A DNA stretch of 21,285 bases from contig CAKTER010000007.1 in assembly GCA_934552695.1 (NCBI GenBank), positions 1-21,285 on the forward strand, given 5' to 3'. How positions within the stretch are numbered: the stretch's first letter is position 1; every line of letters starts with the position of its first letter. Under the pieces are notes generated by a model. That model was not told where the DNA came from. It worked only from the letters and a program-made list of their open reading frames with translations, and searched no databases. Both the position numbers and the translations under genes were made by a program. The stretch is from an uncultured Eubacteriales bacterium (GTDB lineage Bacteria > Bacillota > Clostridia > Lachnospirales > Anaerotignaceae). Below, piece by piece: positions 19,101 to 21,285 of this stretch.

Positions 19101-19986
19101 GGTCTTCGGGAGCGTACAGTACGCCGTCGCTGCCCACCTCAAAATCTTCAGAAAGCGGCAGGGGCGTGTCCCCGGTCAAGGCATCCAGCGCTTCTCTCAA
19201 AAAAGTCAGCCCCGTAGTATCTATCAGCGAAAGCTCGGCATGGTATTCTCCGGTCGTCTGATTGGCACCACCCAACAGCAGAATATAGTAGGTACCGGCG
19301 GTTTCCAACCATACGGTTTGGGGGCTTTGCTGTCCACGCACGAGGCTATGAAAATAGCGTGACGCATCATACCATACCGTAATGCACCCAACCGGATCAC
19401 TTTCTTCCTTATTGGTAAAGGAAACATTTAAATACACATTGTCCTGGGTCGTCACAATCTTAAGGGGCTTCCCGGCCACCTGAACATCCACGGGCCCATT
19501 ATGCACAGTATACAGGTACTTGCAGTCGGCCAGATCGTAATCGAATGCCGCCGGCAGGTCGGTCGTGGGCAAATTCCCATACTCGAAGGCATTATTCAAA
19601 ACAATGGTCTGGGGGATCTCATGCTTGGCCACCTGACTCGTCGCCACTCCATCCCGCATAACAACCGCCCAGAGATAATTGGCGTCCTCCGCCGGCAGGG
19701 TGATGGGAACATTCGTCGTGCTGTTGGCACTGAGCAGAATGCCCCCCCCGCTGGTATCAATGGTCGGAGGGGTATCGGAATCCTCTTTTGTCACTTCATA
19801 ATAAAGGAGTTTTTCTCCCTGCGGAGCATCCATATCATACTTCACATTGATCAGGGCGCTCGTCTCCCCGATCCGTCTCACATCGGAAATCTCCAATGTG
19901 GCGGGATCCGCTGCCAGCGCTGTCACCGGCACCAGTCCCAAGCACAGCACCAGAGCCAAAAGAATGCTCAGGAACCTCTTTTTCAT
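16150..19986 (-). CDS. Large secreted surface protein with three SLH domains
   Basis: This 1,278-residue protein starts with a signal peptide, MKKRFLSILLALVLCLGLVP, cleaved near TALAA (about residue 25). Four related beta-rich modules follow at roughly 140-257, 267-382, 390-510 and 527-645. They share strands such as AGTYYILLLGG, AGTYYVVML, AGTYVLGLFGY and AGTYYLFLCGY, and resemble bacterial pre-peptidase C-terminal domains. Residues 660-900 look like a parallel beta-helix (GGSLRIVDSRVDIVSDDDAI). Then come an InlB-like repeat (930-997), a Gly/Ser linker, one more beta domain, and three C-terminal SLH domains (1105-1278), each with a TRAQ/TRAE motif. SLH domains bind secondary cell-wall polymer, so the protein sits on the cell surface. 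No catalytic domain is evident. The start is set by AAGGAGGGCAAAGT. Confidence 0.92.
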   Translation of the reverse strand: MKKRFLSILLALVLCLGLVPVTALAADPATLEISDVRRIGETSALINVKYDMDAPQGEKLLYYEVTKEDSDTPPTIDTSGGGILLSANSTTNVPITLPAEDANYLWAVVMRDGVATSQVAKHEIPQTIVLNNAFEYGNLPTTDLPAAFDYDLADCKYLYTVHNGPVDVQVAGKPLKIVTTQDNVYLNVSFTNKEESDPVGCITVWYDASRYFHSLVRGQQSPQTVWLETAGTYYILLLGGANQTTGEYHAELSLIDTTGLTFLREALDALTGDTPLPLSEDFEVGSDGVLYAPEDLAPVVPVVGKVYRISAAAGSRLNASFAGKIPGLPYAGYLLDENKNILVADNNLSAEIHEAGTYYVVMLAPEKAKGQTYHAEIQLTQKVDLAEAIRKLPVTPLPVDFDYTLDSGAEIYTIEEPGGDYDYAGKLVKVEVDDSAKELVVWFGEKTDDINTKLFLLDEQGNKIQERNDNNWRGDGEMARFTFAEAGTYVLGLFGYNLYESGECTAKIYLADPLRTLTVAEAIAETTETTTLPASLEYTLGSENVIYSGLGNDGSSTAYGKVLKLELEANSLLEYSMYGTDWSIDTQICLFDANGVRVSRQDYDNKNGNGEIGRTVVTEAGTYYLFLCGYNDSDVGECTGSMSVMALRNDEPLNFTDSENLPQPGPEDLWSWDETSHTLTLRDGFSLQCQDEDEPALTIPGDTTIVVEGDAELFAANYGIHCPVDGEDSAVTIRGRGKEVSQLFIQSLSDYDGMYWKRYGLNIENCSLGMNVGDDGLDLGGSLRIVDSRVDIVSDDDAIKVKDGQTEVIRSQLSVDAGGSGLWTQKGNVTVTDSELSIVAEDKPLDIAGAFRIENSVFDLVAEDGYDDVLEIGDSKGFALPGTFRLFDRNGDEFYTGTWDDKLLKKTNDAYFLSKGTDYADNITRAVSCFTVTVKGSGAEETGAGLYGWHDRVQVETDRRSTSFTGWTSDDVEVEDANQLKAGFEMPAHDVTVTANYGASGGSGGGVSTAKPITTYPPTIRAEEAGGKVTTTPANPKTGDTVTIKPQPKDGKEVGQVTVTDRNGDPVAVKDNGDGTYSFIQPTGAVTIRVSFRDGETAPEPGSELSFTDVPAGAYYAEAVRWAVENGVTSGLGNGLFGPDGACTRAQIVTFLWRVMGSPEPASQSGMADVAADAYYAKAVAWAVEQGITSGTGENRFSPDKTCTRAEAVALLFRAIQAETNGTADFSDVPADSYFAQAVAWAAANGVTSGIGNGLFGPGLDCTRAQIVCFLYRVFGNK

Positions 19987-20051
19987 ACTTTGCCCTCCTT
20001 TGTTTTGCCAAACCCTACAACAAATCCAACCGAACTCCACTATACATAACC

Positions 20052-20080
20052 ATAATACCTTTTTTCCCCGGATTTAGCAA
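20052..20080 (-). promoter_or_regulatory. Promoter of the S-layer-homology gene
   Basis: On the minus strand TTGCTA (20075-20080), a 17-bp spacer and TATTAT (20052-20057) lie about 70 bp upstream of the start codon. Confidence 0.6.
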
Positions 20081-20156
20081 TCTTTTTTCCCGAAACGCCC
20101 CGCAAACGACACGAATCGCCCCCAGCCGCCGGGTATTTTGGGGAAGGTTCCCTGCC

Positions 20157-20183
20157 AACTTTTTCGGTTCCCTTTCGTATATG
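20157..20183 (+). promoter_or_regulatory. Possible ECF-sigma-type promoter of the DedA gene
   Basis: The sequence has AAC (20157-20159) followed by a T run, then CGTATA (20176-20181) after 16 bp. This matches the general AAC-N16-CGTA form of SigW-class promoters. No sigma-A promoter is clearly better in this gap. An 8-mer, GGTTCCCT, occurs at 20146-20153 and 20166-20173, exactly 20 bp apart, flanking the -35 element. Assignment is tentative. Confidence 0.35.
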
Positions 20184-20206
20184 TAGTTACAAGAGCTTGT
20201 TTGCGT

Positions 20207-20230
20207 CCAGCCGGTTGCGGCTGGTTTTTT
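20207..20230 (+). terminator. Leader terminator (attenuator candidate) before the DedA gene
   Basis: A perfect 7-bp stem CCAGCCG/CGGCTGG with a GTTG loop is followed by six Ts, ending four bases before AGGAGG of the DedA gene. No plus-strand gene lies upstream for thousands of bases except the self-terminated tRNA-Leu, so the hairpin belongs to this gene's leader. A 12-bp palindrome ACAAGAGCTTGT (20189-20200) precedes it. Confidence 0.65.
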
Positions 20231-20246
20231 CACAGGAGGAATTCTT

Positions 20247-20756
20247 TTGGACGCTTATCTTCAATTTTTGGAAGCCTATGGGATTTTGGCCATTTTTCTG
20301 CTGGTCATGATGGAATATTTAAACCTGCCGGGGCTCCCGGCGGCACTGGTGCTCCCCCTCACCGGGATGTGGGCTGCCCAGTCCCGGCTTTCGTTTGTCG
20401 GGGCTTTGCTGCTCACCACCCTGGCCGGGCTGGCCGGGTGCTTGGTGCTGTACGGGCTGGGCTGGCTGGTGGGCCCCGCCATTTTGCGTTTTTTTAAAAA
20501 AAAGCTGCCCAAGCAGGCCGTCCACATCGACCGGGCCGTGGAATATGTTGACCAAAAGGGCGGGCCCGGTGTGTGCGTCGGCCGGTTCATCCCGGTGCTG
20601 CGAACCATTTTGTCGCTTCCTGCCGGGATGCTGCATATGCCTCTGCTCAGCTATGCCCTCTACTCGGCCTTGGGTATCTTCCTCTACACCCTGGCCTTTA
20701 TCGGCGCCGGGTACTTTTTGGGAATGCCCGCCGTAGAGTTCTTTTTATCCCACTAA
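20247..20756 (+). CDS. DedA-family (VTT domain) membrane protein
   Basis: This 169-residue integral membrane protein has the DedA signature GRFIPVLRT (about 112-120) followed by PAGMLHM. Four or more hydrophobic stretches flank it (about 11-25, 30-45, 49-76, 131-160). DedA proteins are half-transporter-like proteins linked to lipid carrier recycling and membrane homeostasis; some flip undecaprenyl phosphate. The usual N-terminal acidic residue is seen as MMEYLNLP. The start is TTG at 20247, seven bases after AGGAGG; no ATG is suitably placed, since the first in-frame ATG comes about 20 codons later, inside the first helix. It is somewhat short for the family (often about 200). A terminator follows immediately. 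Confidence 0.9.
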   Translation: MDAYLQFLEAYGILAIFLLVMMEYLNLPGLPAALVLPLTGMWAAQSRLSFVGALLLTTLAGLAGCLVLYGLGWLVGPAILRFFKKKLPKQAVHIDRAVEYVDQKGGPGVCVGRFIPVLRTILSLPAGMLHMPLLSYALYSALGIFLYTLAFIGAGYFLGMPAVEFFLSH

Positions 20757-20779
20757 GCCCCCCTTGCCGGGGGCTTTTT
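20755..20779 (+). terminator. Terminator of the DedA gene
   Basis: A GCCCCC/GGGGGC stem (20757-20762 with 20769-20774) with a six-base loop is followed by TTTTT. The stem begins directly at the stop codon TAA. Confidence 0.85.
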
Positions 20780-20782
20780 GAT

Positions 20783-20821
20783 AGAAAAAAAGCCAAAGGG
20801 ATTTAATTCTCCTTTGGCTTT
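20783..20821 (-). terminator. Terminator of the right-edge gene
   Basis: On the minus strand an 11-bp perfect stem AAAGCCAAAGG/CCTTTGGCTTT (20811-20821 with 20789-20799) is followed by seven Ts. The stop codon of the gene lies in the loop, so the upstream half of the stem is coding. Confidence 0.85.
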
Positions 20822-21285
20822 ATGACAACTAAGCCCCCTTGCCCGGGGTGTCCGGTATTCCACAAATGCGGCAGGGAAAGGACGTGCCGCTTTCCCCAGG
20901 TGGCATAGGCCACCTGCATTCCCGCCGGGGTATCCTCGTACCCGGTAAGCAAAAACCAATGCCAGGTAATGTCATCCAAGGCCGGGTCGTCGTGGAGCAA
21001 CAACAAAAAAGCGGGACACAGCCCCCGGTCGATGGCCCGGCGGACAAAGGCCTCCGCCTGCTCCACCGGTGCGCCGCCGGGCAGGGTCTCGAAGGCCACC
21101 GAAACGCCCCGGCTGGCCGCATAATCCGCAAAGCCATCGGTATATTGCTTTAGCCGGGCGATCCCCCCAATCCGAGGGTGCAAAAACGGCTTCACCGTTT
21201 CAAAAAACGCCTGATACTCCGTTTGCGTTAACGGCCCGTCCGGGCCGGGATACAGCCCCCGCAAAGCCGGAAAGCGGCGGGACAA
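20803..21285 (-). CDS. Unidentified protein, 3' part, possibly C39-peptidase-like
   Basis: The last 160 residues of a gene that continues past the right edge; its true start is not in the window. I do not recognise it with confidence. The pattern TWHWFLLTGYED followed by AYATWGKRHVLSLPHLW resembles the histidine-containing second half of C39-like cysteine peptidases (HWVLVTGY type), whose catalytic cysteine would lie earlier, outside the window. AFVRRAIDRGLCPAFLLLLH would fit the preceding helix and strand. There is no membrane segment in the visible part. It converges on the DedA gene and ends within its own terminator hairpin. Confidence 0.75.
   Translation of the reverse strand: MSRRFPALRGLYPGPDGPLTQTEYQAFFETVKPFLHPRIGGIARLKQYTDGFADYAASRGVSVAFETLPGGAPVEQAEAFVRRAIDRGLCPAFLLLLHDDPALDDITWHWFLLTGYEDTPAGMQVAYATWGKRHVLSLPHLWNTGHPGQGGLVVIKPKEN

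Noticed and set aside
15916..19362. A 1,148-codon open frame on the plus strand opposite the SLH gene
   Set aside because: It is the mirror of a GC-rich coding gene whose third-position bias removes stops on the opposite strand. It begins inside the tRNA-Leu, has no ribosome site at its start, and its translation lacks any domain-like pattern.

Overview
This window reads as a GC-rich Firmicute chromosome, most likely a gut Clostridia of the Oscillospiraceae/Ruminococcaceae type. That placement rests on gene content and order (guaBA, CIRCE-controlled groES-groEL, typA, carD-PIN/TRAM-ispD, an ECF sigma/zinc-finger anti-sigma pair, SLH surface protein) and on the strong AGGAGG-type ribosome sites. 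It is an inference, not a database match. Most genes lie on the minus strand; the plus strand carries topB, a tRNA-Leu, a DedA gene and the tail of a gene at the left edge.

Layout. 1-304: AT-richer non-coding DNA with a gene tail, a hairpin terminator and several small inverted repeats, abutting the 3' end of guaA. This looks like the edge of an integrated element. 305-3322: guaB-guaA, the two-step branch from IMP to GMP, with its own sigma-A promoter. 3477-5670: groES-groEL under a perfect CIRCE operator, ended by tandem terminators. 5787-8219: typA followed by a small three-helix membrane protein. 8336-8659: a cold-shock protein with a strong promoter and a UUCG-loop terminator. 8818-11735: a minus-strand run carD, PIN/TRAM membrane protein, ispD, rnhA; ispD and rnhA overlap by ATGA. 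11830-14164: topB on the plus strand, sharing a bidirectional terminator with the next unit. 14220-15802: ECF sigma factor and its membrane anti-sigma factor, 2 nt apart. 15832-15989: tRNA-Leu(CAA) with promoter and terminator. 16099-20080: a large secreted S-layer-homology protein. 20157-20779: a DedA-family membrane protein with an unusual leader. 20783-21285: the 3' part of an unidentified, possibly C39-peptidase-like protein.

Most of the window is housekeeping: purine synthesis, protein folding, ribosome-associated GTPase, isoprenoid synthesis, RNase HI and topoisomerase. The accessory signals that deserve attention are the guaA-adjacent island edge, an in-frame gap in the TOPRIM core of TopB, and a possible envelope-stress circuit. 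In that circuit an ECF sigma/anti-sigma pair sits near a surface-layer protein and near a DedA gene whose leader has an ECF-like promoter plus a terminator just before the ribosome site. I found no CRISPR array, no transposase and no clear new defence system.
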